From contig JAMOUV010000013.1 in NCBI GenBank assembly GCA_027067965.1, positions 1-32,449 of the forward strand: a DNA stretch of 32,449 bases, given 5' to 3'. Position numbers and translations under genes: made by a program. The stretch is from Flavobacteriales bacterium (lineage in GTDB: Bacteria; Bacteroidota; Bacteroidia; Flavobacteriales; Flavobacteriaceae). The notes beneath the pieces were generated by a model that saw only the letters and a program-made list of their open reading frames with translations, had not been told where the DNA came from and made no database searches. Below are positions 16,158 through 24,881 of this stretch, in pieces (position 1 is the stretch's first letter; each line of letters opens with the position of its first letter).

Positions 16158-17330
16158 TTAAAATGTTTTCATGCGGTAATATGGAAAAATTCGGGGGATA
16201 CCGGGATGAAACGAAAAAACGGGGATTAATTTAGGAGTACGATACCGGGGAACATAATCCGAAATGCGTTCTATCCGGCCGGCATTTTTATTCATAAACC
16301 GGGTGATATATCGATTGAATTTTAAAAATTTATTGAAATCGGCTTTTTGGGTGAAATAGCTGCTTTCCGTGATAAACTCGTCCACCGGTAAAATTTCAAA
16401 ATTATTTTTGCCGTATTCTGCATATTTATAAACCCATACCGGAATATAACCGGCCCGGATTATTTTTGTTTTTCCGTTTTCTTTAGTCATATCCATTTGA
16501 AAAATAAACGCCCCGTCGCGAGGAAAATTCCGCTGATTGGAAATAAAATTTCCCAAAGAATAAACCGTGAGTTTCCCTTTCTCAAACTTAATGGGTTGAA
16601 TGACATGCGGATGCGATCCGATGATAATACGAATTCCTTGCTCATGGAGGAATTTTTCAATTTCTTTTTGTTTTTCCGAAGGAAAGGCACGATACTGTTC
16701 TCCCCAGTGTAAGAAAACGATAATTTCATCGGGATGCTGCGATTTGGCCGTTGCAATATCTTGTTTTATTTGTGCTTTATCAATCAAATTGACGTAAGTA
16801 CCCGAAGGCACGGGCAAGCCGTTTGTTCCGTAGGTATAATTCAGCAAGATAATTTTGATTCCTTTTTTCTGCAAAATAAGGAAGGGATTTTCTTCTTTGC
16901 ATGCAGCGGATGCATAAGTACCCGTGTGTCCGATTTGCCTTTTATTCAGGTTTTCTATGGTACGGACAATACCTTCCTTGCCCTTGTCGCAAGCATGATT
17001 GTTGGCGGTCACCAAGTGGGTAAATCCCGCTTTTTTAAGGGCTGTAGCCAGTTCGGGCGGTGCGCTGAAATACGGATAACCCGAATAAGGTTCGGTGCCG
17101 AGGGTGGTTTCCAAATTACCGATGACAAAATCGGCATTTCGAAAAATCTTTTTAACGAAAAGAAAACTCTCGTCAAAATCATAGGTTTCGGAACCTTCGT
17201 TATACGCCGCTTCCAATTGGGGCCCGTGAATCATGATATCACCCGTAAACATCAGGCGAATCGTGTCCACTTGCGCAAACACATAAGCGGAGATGAATAT
17301 TGAAAATAAAATTAGGCCCTTTTTTATCAT
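16158..17330 (-). CDS. CapA/PgsA family metallophosphatase-like exported protein
   Basis: 390 aa from ATG 17330. An upstream frame extension exists, but MIKKGLILF directly opens the signal peptide (cleavage about AYVFA before QVD). Conserved elements of the PGA_cap fold follow in order: FTGDIMIHG, IGNLETTLG, VTANNHACDKG, FLHWGEQY, IIGSHPHVIQP and VYSLGNFISNQ. The Asp/Asn/His residues suit a metal-dependent phosphoesterase-like site. Family members act in poly-gamma-glutamate capsule synthesis, but many stand-alone members in Bacteroidota are uncharacterised, and no capBC-like genes are nearby. It is upstream of the transketolase subunit on the same strand. Confidence 0.9.
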   Translation of the reverse strand: MIKKGLILFSIFISAYVFAQVDTIRLMFTGDIMIHGPQLEAAYNEGSETYDFDESFLFVKKIFRNADFVIGNLETTLGTEPYSGYPYFSAPPELATALKKAGFTHLVTANNHACDKGKEGIVRTIENLNKRQIGHTGTYASAACKEENPFLILQKKGIKIILLNYTYGTNGLPVPSGTYVNLIDKAQIKQDIATAKSQHPDEIIVFLHWGEQYRAFPSEKQKEIEKFLHEQGIRIIIGSHPHVIQPIKFEKGKLTVYSLGNFISNQRNFPRDGAFIFQMDMTKENGKTKIIRAGYIPVWVYKYAEYGKNNFEILPVDEFITESSYFTQKADFNKFLKFNRYITRFMNKNAGRIERISDYVPRYRTPKLIPVFSFHPGIPRIFPYYRMKTF

Positions 17331-17502
17331 GCAATGCACTTCAAATCCGAAAATCAAGTTATGAATTTTTTTCTAATGCTCCCGCCAAGTACGCTTGAAA
17401 TCAGGATGAAAACGAAGGAATAGAAATATTATTAGGCATTGATATGGAAAATACGTTTATGGATTTCGGCGAAAAAAAACGGTTAGTGAGAAGGGCATTT
17501 TT

Positions 17503-17536
17503 TTTGATTCAAAACCGTATAAATAAATTACCTTTG
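17503..17536 (+). promoter_or_regulatory. mfd promoter
   Basis: TTTG at 17503-17506 and a perfect TACCTTTG (TAnnTTTG) at 17529-17536, with 22 nt between. The predicted start falls at about 17542-17544, at or beside the mfd ATG, implying a leaderless or nearly leaderless mRNA. Confidence 0.6.
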
Positions 17537-17543
17537 CAGGGAA

Positions 17544-20500
17544 ATGAATTGGAAGGAGAAATTCTTGCCACATCCTTCGGTTGAGCGTGCTTTGACTATG
17601 TCCGAAAAGTCGGAGCGCGTCAAGTTATTATTGCCCGAAAATTCATTCCGGGCCGTTTTTTGGTGGCAATATTTCACGCGTTCGGGCCGGAGAATTTGGT
17701 TAGTGGAACGCGACCGGGCACAAGCGGAATTATTATATGAGGATTTAAAAAATTTTGTTCCCGAAACACAATTGTTTTTTCTGCCTTCATCATTCAAACA
17801 TTTACATAATCCCCGGCGAACCGATACTTTCGATTTGAATCGCCGGCTGGAAGTACTCCATCGAAGCGTGCGGCAAAATGCATCTGTTGTCCTTACTTAT
17901 ACCGAAGGATTTTTAGAAAAAATTCCGCTGGCTATAACCCGTCGAACGGAGGATTTTATTGTAAAAATTGGCGACAAAATCGATCCGGATTTTTTGAATG
18001 AATATTTATTCGATTTGGCGTTCGAACGGACCGATTTGGTGACAAGTCCGGGTGAATTTTCGGTTTCGGGTCATGTGGTGGATGTATTCCCTTACGGTTC
18101 ATCCCGGCCCTATCGCATCGAATTCGATTTTGATGAAATATCCCGCATAAGAACTTTTGACACGGCGACTCAGTTAACCGACAAGCCGGTGGAAGAAATA
18201 CGTATCATGGGTGCGCCGTCCGAAGAGGAACCCATGGTTCCGTTATATGAAATTTTCAATCCGGGCGATGTGATTTATACGCATTCGTTTTTATATTTGT
18301 CGGATCTGTCTCGTTCGCTTCCGATCGAAAAGCGCATTACCGAAAAAGTGGATACGGAGTTTGATTTGGAAAAATTACAAAAGGGAGTTCGCTTGTTTTC
18401 GGGCGAATTTTCAGCTGCGCCGGTCATTATTCCGCGCGTAAAAGATTTGCCTCCGTTTGAAGGAAAAATAAAGAGCTTTATTGATATTTTAAAACAAAAT
18501 ACCGCTCAATCTTATAAGAATTACATTACCGGAAATCAACCGGAAAATCTGAAGAGGATTGAAGAAATTCTTGATTCGGCAGGTGAAAAATTAATCTTTG
18601 AACCGGTTTTACTCGATTTACATAAAGGATATACGGATGAAGAAACCCGGACGGCGGTATTTCCCGAACATCAAATTTTCGGAAGACCCTTGCGCAGAAA
18701 GGGAGATGAATTGAAAAAGAAGAAACAAAAAAGATTATTGGTCAATTTAAACGATTGGCAACCGGGCGATTATATTGTCCATTCGGATTACGGAATAGGA
18801 ATTTACGAGGGATTGGTAAAGATTGATAAGGGAGGGGAACCGGTGGAAGCGGTGAAATTAAAATACCGTGATGGCGATGTGCTTTATGTAGGTATTCATT
18901 CGCTGTTCAAATTATCCAAATACCGGGGAAAAGACGGCAAGCCGCCTAAAATATACCGCATGGGTTCTTCGGCCTGGGAGCGGGCCAAGCAGCGAACCAA
19001 AAAACGGGTCAAAAAATTGGCATTCGATTTAATTAAACTTTATGCCGAACGAAAGCGGCAAGAAGGTTTTGCTTTCGGACCCGATTCACCGATGCAATTG
19101 GAGTTGGAAGCATCGTTTATGTATGAAGATACTCCCGATCAGCGTAGAGCGACCGAGGAAGTCAAGCGTGATATGGAACAAGCGCGTCCCATGGATCGTT
19201 TGGTATGCGGTGATGTGGGTTTCGGTAAAACGGAAGTGGCCGTACGGGCGGCATTTAAAGCGGTGGATAACGGCAAGCAAGTGGCTATTTTGGTACCAAC
19301 CACCATTTTGGCATTTCAACATTATCAAACTTTTAGGGAACGGCTTAAAAATTTTCCTGTCGTGGTGGATTATCTCAATCGTTTCAGAACGGCCAAGGAA
19401 CGTAAAGAGATTTTAAATAAATTGGCAAAAGGTGAAATCGATATTCTGATAGGGACGCATGCCTTGGCATCGGATAAAGTAAAATTCAAGGATTTGGGTT
19501 TGTTGATTATCGACGAGGAACAAAAATTCGGTGTGAATATCAAAGACAAAATCAAGCAGATTAAAAAAAATGTGGATGTACTCACCTTAACGGCTACTCC
19601 CATTCCTCGCACCCTGCAGTTTTCATTGATGGGCGAACGCGATTTGTCGATTATAAACACACCGCCTCCCAATCGTTTTCCGGTAGAAACCCGCGTGGTA
19701 AAATTTAATAAGCAAATCATTAAGGAAGCCATTGAACGGGAATTGGACAGGGGCGGACAAGTATTTTTTGTGCATCACCGTATCGAAAATATCGAAGAAA
19801 TAGGACGCATGTTGGAAGATTTGGTTCCCCGGGCCAAAATAGCCATAGCACACGGACGGGTGGACGGGAAAAAACTGGAACGAATTATGCTCGATTTCAG
19901 GCAGGGGAAATATGACATTCTCCTCAGTACGGCTATTGTGGAAAGCGGCCTGGATGTGCCGAATGCCAATACGATGATTGTACATCATGCCCAACATTTC
20001 GGCTTGGCCGATTTGCATCAATTGCGCGGCAGGGTAGGGCGGTCCGACCGCAAAGCGTATTGTTATTTTATTATTCCTTCTTATGAAACTCTCACATCCG
20101 AGGCCCTCAAGCGAATAGAAACATTGGAATTATACACTTCCTTGGGCGATGGTTTCGAGATAGCCATGAAAGATTTGGAAATACGGGGAGCCGGTGACTT
20201 ATTAGGTGCCGAACAAAGCGGTTTTATTAATGAATTGGGATTTGATATGTACCGGAAAATATTGAATGAAGCCGTGGAAGAATTGAAGCGGGAAACTTTT
20301 CAGGATGTATTCGAAGAAACCTTCGAAGCTACGCATGAAGTCCAAATTCAAACCGACCGCAGGTGGCAATTTCCCGATGATTATATCCCTTCGGGAAAAG
20401 AGCGGATGCATTATTATTTGCGATTGAATGAAGCCCGGACGGTGGAAGAAACCGAAAAAATACGAGATGAATTGGAAGACCGTTTCGGAAAACTGCCACC

Positions 20501-20792
20501 CGAAGCCCGGCAATTGATTGACATGATGTTACTTCGTTTTGAAGCGGCCGAATTGGGTTTTGAAAAAATAGTTTTTCGTGGTCATAAACTTTCTTTGTAT
20601 TTTACCGGAAATCCGGCTTTTGTAGATTCGGGTATTTGGCAAAAGATATTGGAATATGCCACCCGTAATGAAAATTGTTGTCAGATCAAGAAGAAAGAGG
20701 ATAAATATTATTTACAATTCGAGCATGTAAAAGACGGATATGCCGTACAAGAAATTATAAAAAAACTGTCTCGTGCCGTATTTAATCGATGA
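17544..20792 (+). CDS. mfd: Transcription-repair coupling factor Mfd
   Basis: 1082 aa, slightly short for the family. UvrB-like N-terminal module (about 1-230; SPGEFSVSGHVVDVFP). CarD-like RNA-polymerase-interacting domain (about 398-470; DWQPGDYIVHSDYGIGIYEG). Translocase lobes with Walker A GDVGFGKTE (about 556), the DEEQ box IIDEEQKFG, motif III LTATPIPRTLQ and motif VI QLRGRVGRSDRKAY. C-terminal TRCF domain (about 930-1040). It removes stalled RNA polymerase from DNA lesions and recruits the UvrA/UvrB excision machinery. Its last 20 nt overlap the aat start, so the two are co-transcribed. Confidence 0.98.
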   Translation: MNWKEKFLPHPSVERALTMSEKSERVKLLLPENSFRAVFWWQYFTRSGRRIWLVERDRAQAELLYEDLKNFVPETQLFFLPSSFKHLHNPRRTDTFDLNRRLEVLHRSVRQNASVVLTYTEGFLEKIPLAITRRTEDFIVKIGDKIDPDFLNEYLFDLAFERTDLVTSPGEFSVSGHVVDVFPYGSSRPYRIEFDFDEISRIRTFDTATQLTDKPVEEIRIMGAPSEEEPMVPLYEIFNPGDVIYTHSFLYLSDLSRSLPIEKRITEKVDTEFDLEKLQKGVRLFSGEFSAAPVIIPRVKDLPPFEGKIKSFIDILKQNTAQSYKNYITGNQPENLKRIEEILDSAGEKLIFEPVLLDLHKGYTDEETRTAVFPEHQIFGRPLRRKGDELKKKKQKRLLVNLNDWQPGDYIVHSDYGIGIYEGLVKIDKGGEPVEAVKLKYRDGDVLYVGIHSLFKLSKYRGKDGKPPKIYRMGSSAWERAKQRTKKRVKKLAFDLIKLYAERKRQEGFAFGPDSPMQLELEASFMYEDTPDQRRATEEVKRDMEQARPMDRLVCGDVGFGKTEVAVRAAFKAVDNGKQVAILVPTTILAFQHYQTFRERLKNFPVVVDYLNRFRTAKERKEILNKLAKGEIDILIGTHALASDKVKFKDLGLLIIDEEQKFGVNIKDKIKQIKKNVDVLTLTATPIPRTLQFSLMGERDLSIINTPPPNRFPVETRVVKFNKQIIKEAIERELDRGGQVFFVHHRIENIEEIGRMLEDLVPRAKIAIAHGRVDGKKLERIMLDFRQGKYDILLSTAIVESGLDVPNANTMIVHHAQHFGLADLHQLRGRVGRSDRKAYCYFIIPSYETLTSEALKRIETLELYTSLGDGFEIAMKDLEIRGAGDLLGAEQSGFINELGFDMYRKILNEAVEELKRETFQDVFEETFEATHEVQIQTDRRWQFPDDYIPSGKERMHYYLRLNEARTVEETEKIRDELEDRFGKLPPEARQLIDMMLLRFEAAELGFEKIVFRGHKLSLYFTGNPAFVDSGIWQKILEYATRNENCCQIKKKEDKYYLQFEHVKDGYAVQEIIKKLSRAVFNR

Positions 20793-21441
20793 CAATAATC
20801 CGGTTTTTCCGCATCCGTTATTGGCCGATGACGACGGATTATTAGCTGTTGGCGGAAAGATAACGCCCGAATTTCTGATGGCGGCCTATAAATGGGGGAT
20901 TTTTCCTTGGTTTGATCCTTCAATTCATCCGGTTTTGTGGTGGTTCCCCAAAATACGACCGGTTTTTTTTCCGGGCCAAGTGAAAGTGTCCAAATCCATG
21001 CGCCGGTGGTTTAGACGGCATTCGTATTATAAAATTACTGTGAATAAGGCATTTGATGAAGTGGTGTATCATTGTGCCGAACAACCGGGGCGTAAAGAGC
21101 GGGGCAGTTGGCTCACACCTGAATTGCAAGAAGCGGTGAAGCATTTGTTTCGGCTCGGATTTGCTCATTCGGTGGAAGTTTGGAATCAGGAAGATAAATT
21201 GGTGGGCGGTTTGTATGGCATTGTGCCGGGAAACGGCATTTTTTCGGGCGAAAGCATGTTTCATCTCGAGCCGGATACTTCCAAGGCGGCATTGATTTAT
21301 TTGGTTCGTAATGCCCGGAATTTGGGATTCAAACTGATTGACGGACAAGTGGAATCGGCTCACTTGATGAGTTTGGGAGCGAGATTGATTCCTGCCTTGG
21401 AGTTTTTGCGGCTAATCAGAGGGGGGAGAGTTGGACTTTAA
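20773..21441 (+). CDS. aat: Leucyl/phenylalanyl-tRNA--protein transferase
   Basis: 222 aa starting at GTG 20773 inside the mfd 3' end; no later start would keep the conserved N-terminus (FPHPLLADDDGLLAVGG). Typical family motifs: AYKWGIFPWF, LWWFPKIRPVFFPG, GGLYGIVPGNGIFSGESMF and LGFKLIDGQVESAHLMSLGAR. The enzyme adds Leu or Phe from tRNA to N-terminal Lys or Arg of proteins, marking them for ClpS/ClpAP degradation. Length is normal. Translationally coupled to mfd. Confidence 0.97.
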   Translation: MPYLIDDNNPVFPHPLLADDDGLLAVGGKITPEFLMAAYKWGIFPWFDPSIHPVLWWFPKIRPVFFPGQVKVSKSMRRWFRRHSYYKITVNKAFDEVVYHCAEQPGRKERGSWLTPELQEAVKHLFRLGFAHSVEVWNQEDKLVGGLYGIVPGNGIFSGESMFHLEPDTSKAALIYLVRNARNLGFKLIDGQVESAHLMSLGARLIPALEFLRLIRGGRVGL

Positions 21442-21523
21442 AGTTATTCTTTACTTTAACGTTAACCTTCACTTTAACTATTTTAAATCTAAAATCTGAA
21501 ATCTGCAATCTGCAATCGTTAAT
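21434..21523. repeat. Short mosaic repeat after aat
   Basis: A GGACTTTAA...ACTTTAACGTTAACCTTCACTTTAACTATT string followed by TTAAATCTAAAATCTGAAATCTGCAATC-type words ending in CGTTAA. It is the same pair of modules as at 6999-7077, 24818-24885 and 32096-32160. It begins within the last codons of aat, so the repeat may have supplied the end of that gene. Confidence 0.75.
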
Positions 21524-21704
21524 TTCAACAATTTAATATTATGCAATTTCCAGCCGATGTAGCCATACATTATTCTGTTTTTAACAAAAAAACTTACTTT
21601 CTTTTAATAAAATGCATATCTAAGATATTGACTTTCAAGTTAAAATAAACAAACAAAAAAAATCAAAAAGTTATTTTTTTAAAATTTTTATATATTTACT
21701 ATGT

Positions 21705-22134
21705 GGAAACAAACAAAACTTTCCCGGGAAGTTTCGGGCGGATCCAAAAAAAAGCGTCCCGGTGGATAAATTAGGCGCCAACCGGAACGCTCGGCCGTTA
21801 AATCACAGGTTCAACACCGCGAATTTAGGGTTTTGCCTGCAGAAATTCAAAACGCCCTGCGATTGCGGTACCTGTGGTGAGACAACAAGGGTTTACCCCG
21901 TGTAAACCCGCGTAAGCGTAAAGCCACGCGTGCATACACTTACGTTCATCAAAAGTTGCTCCGGCAACTTGGCCGCAGACACCTGAAAACAAAGGACTGT
22001 TGAAGATTTAAGCATGCCGCTTAGGCATATGGCTTGGCATAATAGGCAAAAAACCAAGCTCCAACAACAGAAAACGGCAAACATTCCGGCATTTTAAAGG
22101 TGCAAGCGGCAAATTAAATTTAACCGTTTGTTTA
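21705..22134 (+). ncRNA. Candidate large structured RNA (~430 nt), unassigned
   Basis: This is a GC-richer island in AT-rich DNA with no credible reading frame. The ends pair: AAACAAAC 21707-21714 with GTTTGTTT 22127-22134. Inside are CGTCCCGGT 21755-21763/ACCGGAACG 21781-21789 and a long rod closed by CACAGGT 21804-21810/ACCTGTG 21870-21876. The rod holds ACCGC/GCGGT, AGGG/CCCT and GTTTTG/CAAAAC. Then GGGTTTAC 21889-21896/GTAAACCC 21902-21909, CGTAAG/CTTACG (21911-21944), AGTTGC-TCCG-GCAACT (21954-21969), CTGTTG 21997-22002/CAACAG 22065-22070 and GCTTGG/CCAAGC. I found no signatures of tmRNA, RNase P, SRP or 6S RNA. TATATTTA (21691-21698) may be its -7 box. A MITE is the main alternative. 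Strand is inferred from that box. Confidence 0.55.
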
Positions 22135-22154
22135 ACCTTTAAAACCGTTTGAAA

Positions 22155-22316
22155 ATGAAAAATATTAATTTCATTCGTTTAGCAGTAATACTTTTTATTG
22201 TTATTACTATTTTATGGTGGTCTGCAATAATATCTAATAAACTCTTTTTTATATTTTTTAGCATCATAATTGGTGGTATTTTGACGGAAATCATTTTAAA
22301 ACGTTCTAAAAATTAA
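22155..22316 (+). CDS. Small membrane ORF, 53 aa, downstream of the structured RNA
   Basis: ATG 22155 to TAA 22314-22316. MKNINFIR, then two hydrophobic segments (about residues 8-25 and 29-46) and a basic end ILKRSKN. The basic N- and C-termini and short turn fit a two-helix hairpin membrane peptide. It starts 20 nt after the closing helix of the candidate RNA and could be translated from the same transcript. No family recognised. Confidence 0.45.
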   Translation: MKNINFIRLAVILFIVITILWWSAIISNKLFFIFFSIIIGGILTEIILKRSKN

Positions 22317-22624
22317 TGGAATACATAAGTTAATTAGTTCCAGACGTCACTTAACTCCTGTATATTTGAGAGAAGGAAGATATATTTGAACAATCATAAA
22401 CTGTCACAAATATAGAGGGACAGTTCGTTTATATATGATTAAAGCAAATGCTCATATCGACTGCTATTTCCTGTTTATCGCATTATTTTGCCTTAAAAAT
22501 ATGGTTGTCAATCTATAACTTAGTAGGTAAAATAAGTATTATTGGGTGTTAATATGCTTTTTATCTTTATTTTATGTATAGATAAGAAAGTGTAAATCAA
22601 AGAAGGATAAGACTTATTTCCAAG
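22317..22624. other. AT-rich region without a recognisable gene
   Basis: Only a weak hairpin ACTGTC...GACAGT (about 22398-22424) and short open stretches are seen. Given the transposase scrap that follows, it may be further decayed mobile DNA, but I cannot support that. Confidence 0.5.
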
Positions 22625-22750
22625 TCATAGATAAAAATTCCAATCGATTTTATCGGCCAAAAGAGCCAATTCGTGCTGAGGATTGATAATGTCTTTAAGA
22701 AAAACATTTAACGATTTGCGCTGACCGGGAGGAAGAGGCTTACCAAGCAT
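22625..22750 (-). pseudogene. N-terminal fragment of an IS5-like transposase
   Basis: Reading the minus strand from ATG 22750 gives MLGKPLPPGQRK, then LKDIINPQHELALLADKIDW, then a stop at 22625-22627. This matches the characteristic N-terminus of IS5-type transposases (hydrophobic HELxLLADKIDW segment). The catalytic DDE part is missing on the downstream side and no terminal inverted repeats are visible, so it is a dead scrap of an insertion sequence. Confidence 0.65.
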
Positions 22751-23115
22751 AAATTGCAAGATCTTACAGTAAAAATACACCAAATCTTGCTATTTTCCAA
22801 ACTTAAATTTACCTTTTTCTTTAATTTTTTCAGTAGTGGAAAGGTTTTTTAAGGGATGACTAAATAGGGGGGGGAGAAAAACTTTTTAAAAAAATATCCT
22901 AACAGAAATGAAAAATCATCTTAGGACTTTATTTTAGTTTGATTAGAAATGAGTTTATGCAAAAAGGACTATCGATTCAAGGCAAAATATTAATATCTTT
23001 TAGTTCGTTATTATATTTTAAACCCGGAACATCCCGGTTTTATACATTAAAAATGAATGGCTTGACGGATTAGATTTTATTAATGATAATTTAAAAATAA
23101 AAATGGATTTTTTTG
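22751..23115. other. AT-rich region before an outer-membrane protein gene
   Basis: No gene seen. A hairpin-like AAACCCGG/CCCGGTTT stretch lies near 23021-23040 and a run of nine G at about 22867-22876. Confidence 0.5.
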
Positions 23116-24582
23116 ATGGAAGTGCACAAACGTATTAAATTATTAATTACTCCGGTCATTTTTATAATAACATTTTGGGGATTAAATGCACAATTTTTTC
23201 AGGAGTCATCATATGGTTATCTCCCCCTTTCGTTTTCGGGAGGGGGAATGCTTTTTTCCAAAGGTTATACGGTTTATAACAAGGAAGATACTCCAGTAAG
23301 AATTAAATTTCAAGCTTTTGTAGCGGAAAATTACGGTTTACGATATACTTTTTTGAATAAAAAGAACTTTCGATTATACTTCGGCATACATTGGCAACAT
23401 ATCTATGAAAACATTTTTCAAACATTTGAAGCCGGCCAATTGGGAGATAACTCAATGGCCTTATCTCGAAATATTATGTGGGATTTTTATGACGGGGTTC
23501 TTAAAGTGCCGTTTGGTTTGGAAGCAAATATTTTCAAACATGCGTTGTTAATGCTTGAAGCGGAACCCGGCTATTATAATGAAGGAAAGGACTTCCGTGG
23601 TTCCTACTTCTCCTATGATAATTATTCTCGACTGCTCTCTATTGAATGGGAAAATATAAAAAATAATCCGTTTCTTTTTAATATAAATGTAGGTTTTAAA
23701 TGGTCCATGCCGTGGAAATATTTTATTTTTGAACCGTATTTTTATTATTCATATAGTTTTATCCCATTATATAAAACTCGATTGTCAATAGAAGGGATTG
23801 CAAACAGATCATATACACATGTCGAAGGAACGATGTATCAAACGGGGAGCGGGTGGGTTGTAGGTGTGAATTTACATCCTATGAACTTTATCAAATATGT
23901 TCGTAAGCTACCTTATCATATGTATGAAGATAAGAATAAAAATCTGTCACGTTTCAGATTTTATTTTCAATTACGCTATTTATTTTCGGATTGGGCTTTA
24001 ATGCCGCATAATATGGATTCATATTACGATTTTTATTCAACTCGCTTTTGGGATTATTCTCTGGGGTTCGCCTATACCTTATACTTGAAGTATTTGTTTA
24101 AAATAGAGTTGGGATTGGAATATGATCCCATCAGATTTCGGCCGGACTTTAGAATGGAAGACGGACGGGTCACATTTAAACGACTCCGTGTAGGTGAAAG
24201 TATTTATTTAACCGGAACAGTTCAAGCCAATCTGAAAGATTTTTTTGTAAGATTAAACATTAATCCCGGATATTATTGGTTATATAAACAAAAGGTAACT
24301 CTATCGGAAAATCATAATAAGTTGAATTTGGCATTGTCTGAATGGCCGAAATTTCTGTTAGATTTGGGTTTAGGAATTGGCAAGGAATTTTATTCCCAAT
24401 CGGGGAAGGTGAGTTTGACTTTGAAATATAATTGGCCGTTTTATTACACTTGGTCCGGGGACTATCAAATGGAGTCGGGAGTTTCAATATATGAGGGTAC
24501 GGTTTGGCAATTTAATGAATATATTGGTATTGAGTGGTCATATACCCCTAAATCGTCAAAATCATTGAGACACGCCAGGTAA
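23116..24582 (+). CDS. Outer-membrane protein, paralogue of 27283-28614
   Basis: 488 aa from ATG 23116 (a TTG directly upstream is less likely). Signal peptide ending LNA before QFF. The mature protein is rich in aromatic residues in alternating strands, as in a beta-barrel. Two segments align with the gene at 27283: KGYTVYNKEDTPVR against KGKTTYNVDDSPVR near the N-terminus, and IEGIANRSYTHVEG against ITGIRNRPYTEIRG in the middle. The two are therefore paralogues that differ mainly in the C-terminal half. No named family and no known function. Confidence 0.8.
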   Translation: MEVHKRIKLLITPVIFIITFWGLNAQFFQESSYGYLPLSFSGGGMLFSKGYTVYNKEDTPVRIKFQAFVAENYGLRYTFLNKKNFRLYFGIHWQHIYENIFQTFEAGQLGDNSMALSRNIMWDFYDGVLKVPFGLEANIFKHALLMLEAEPGYYNEGKDFRGSYFSYDNYSRLLSIEWENIKNNPFLFNINVGFKWSMPWKYFIFEPYFYYSYSFIPLYKTRLSIEGIANRSYTHVEGTMYQTGSGWVVGVNLHPMNFIKYVRKLPYHMYEDKNKNLSRFRFYFQLRYLFSDWALMPHNMDSYYDFYSTRFWDYSLGFAYTLYLKYLFKIELGLEYDPIRFRPDFRMEDGRVTFKRLRVGESIYLTGTVQANLKDFFVRLNINPGYYWLYKQKVTLSENHNKLNLALSEWPKFLLDLGLGIGKEFYSQSGKVSLTLKYNWPFYYTWSGDYQMESGVSIYEGTVWQFNEYIGIEWSYTPKSSKSLRHAR

Positions 24583-24881
24583 TAGCGAAATCTGAATTAT
24601 ATTTCTACTCATTTGGTCAGTTATTTGGTATTTTTATTCTTTTTCTAATGTTTCAATTATAATTGTGCGGAAGAAAAAATTTACACTGTTAAAATCTAAA
24701 ATCTGCAATCGTTAATCGTTAATCCCTACTGTCATCCCCCGAAGGTCGAAACGACTATCTTTGGTTTAAAAAGCGAAGCGGCGCCGTGTCCGCCTTAGGC
24801 GGGAGACATCTCTTTTCCGGACTTTAACTTTAACCTTAACTTTGACTATTTTAAATCTGCAATCTGCAATCGTTACTCGTT
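24583..24881. repeat. Mosaic intergenic repeat cluster before copy B
   Basis: After about 90 unremarkable nt the order is AAATCTGCAATCGTTAATC words (24690-24725), GTCATCCCCCGAAGGTCGAAACGACT, GCCGTGTCC with hairpin CCGCCTTAGGCGG (24790-24802), TCTCTTTTCC, GGACTTTAACTTTAACCTT, and again AATCTGCAATC words. This is the same order as 6797-7077. Confidence 0.8.

Noticed and set aside
16734-17303. A 189-codon plus-strand frame
   Set aside because: It is antisense to the CapA-type gene, whose motifs are all in place.
21893-22084. A 63-codon minus-strand frame inside the structured RNA candidate
   Set aside because: The region is better explained by paired helices; the frame shows no recognisable domain and only a chance hydrophobic start.
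21705-22134. Idea that the structured region is tmRNA or RNase P RNA
   Set aside because: No tag-peptide frame, no GGATTCGAC-like tmRNA start, no 3' CCA arm, and no GAGGAAAGTCC-type RNase P core are visible on the plus strand.
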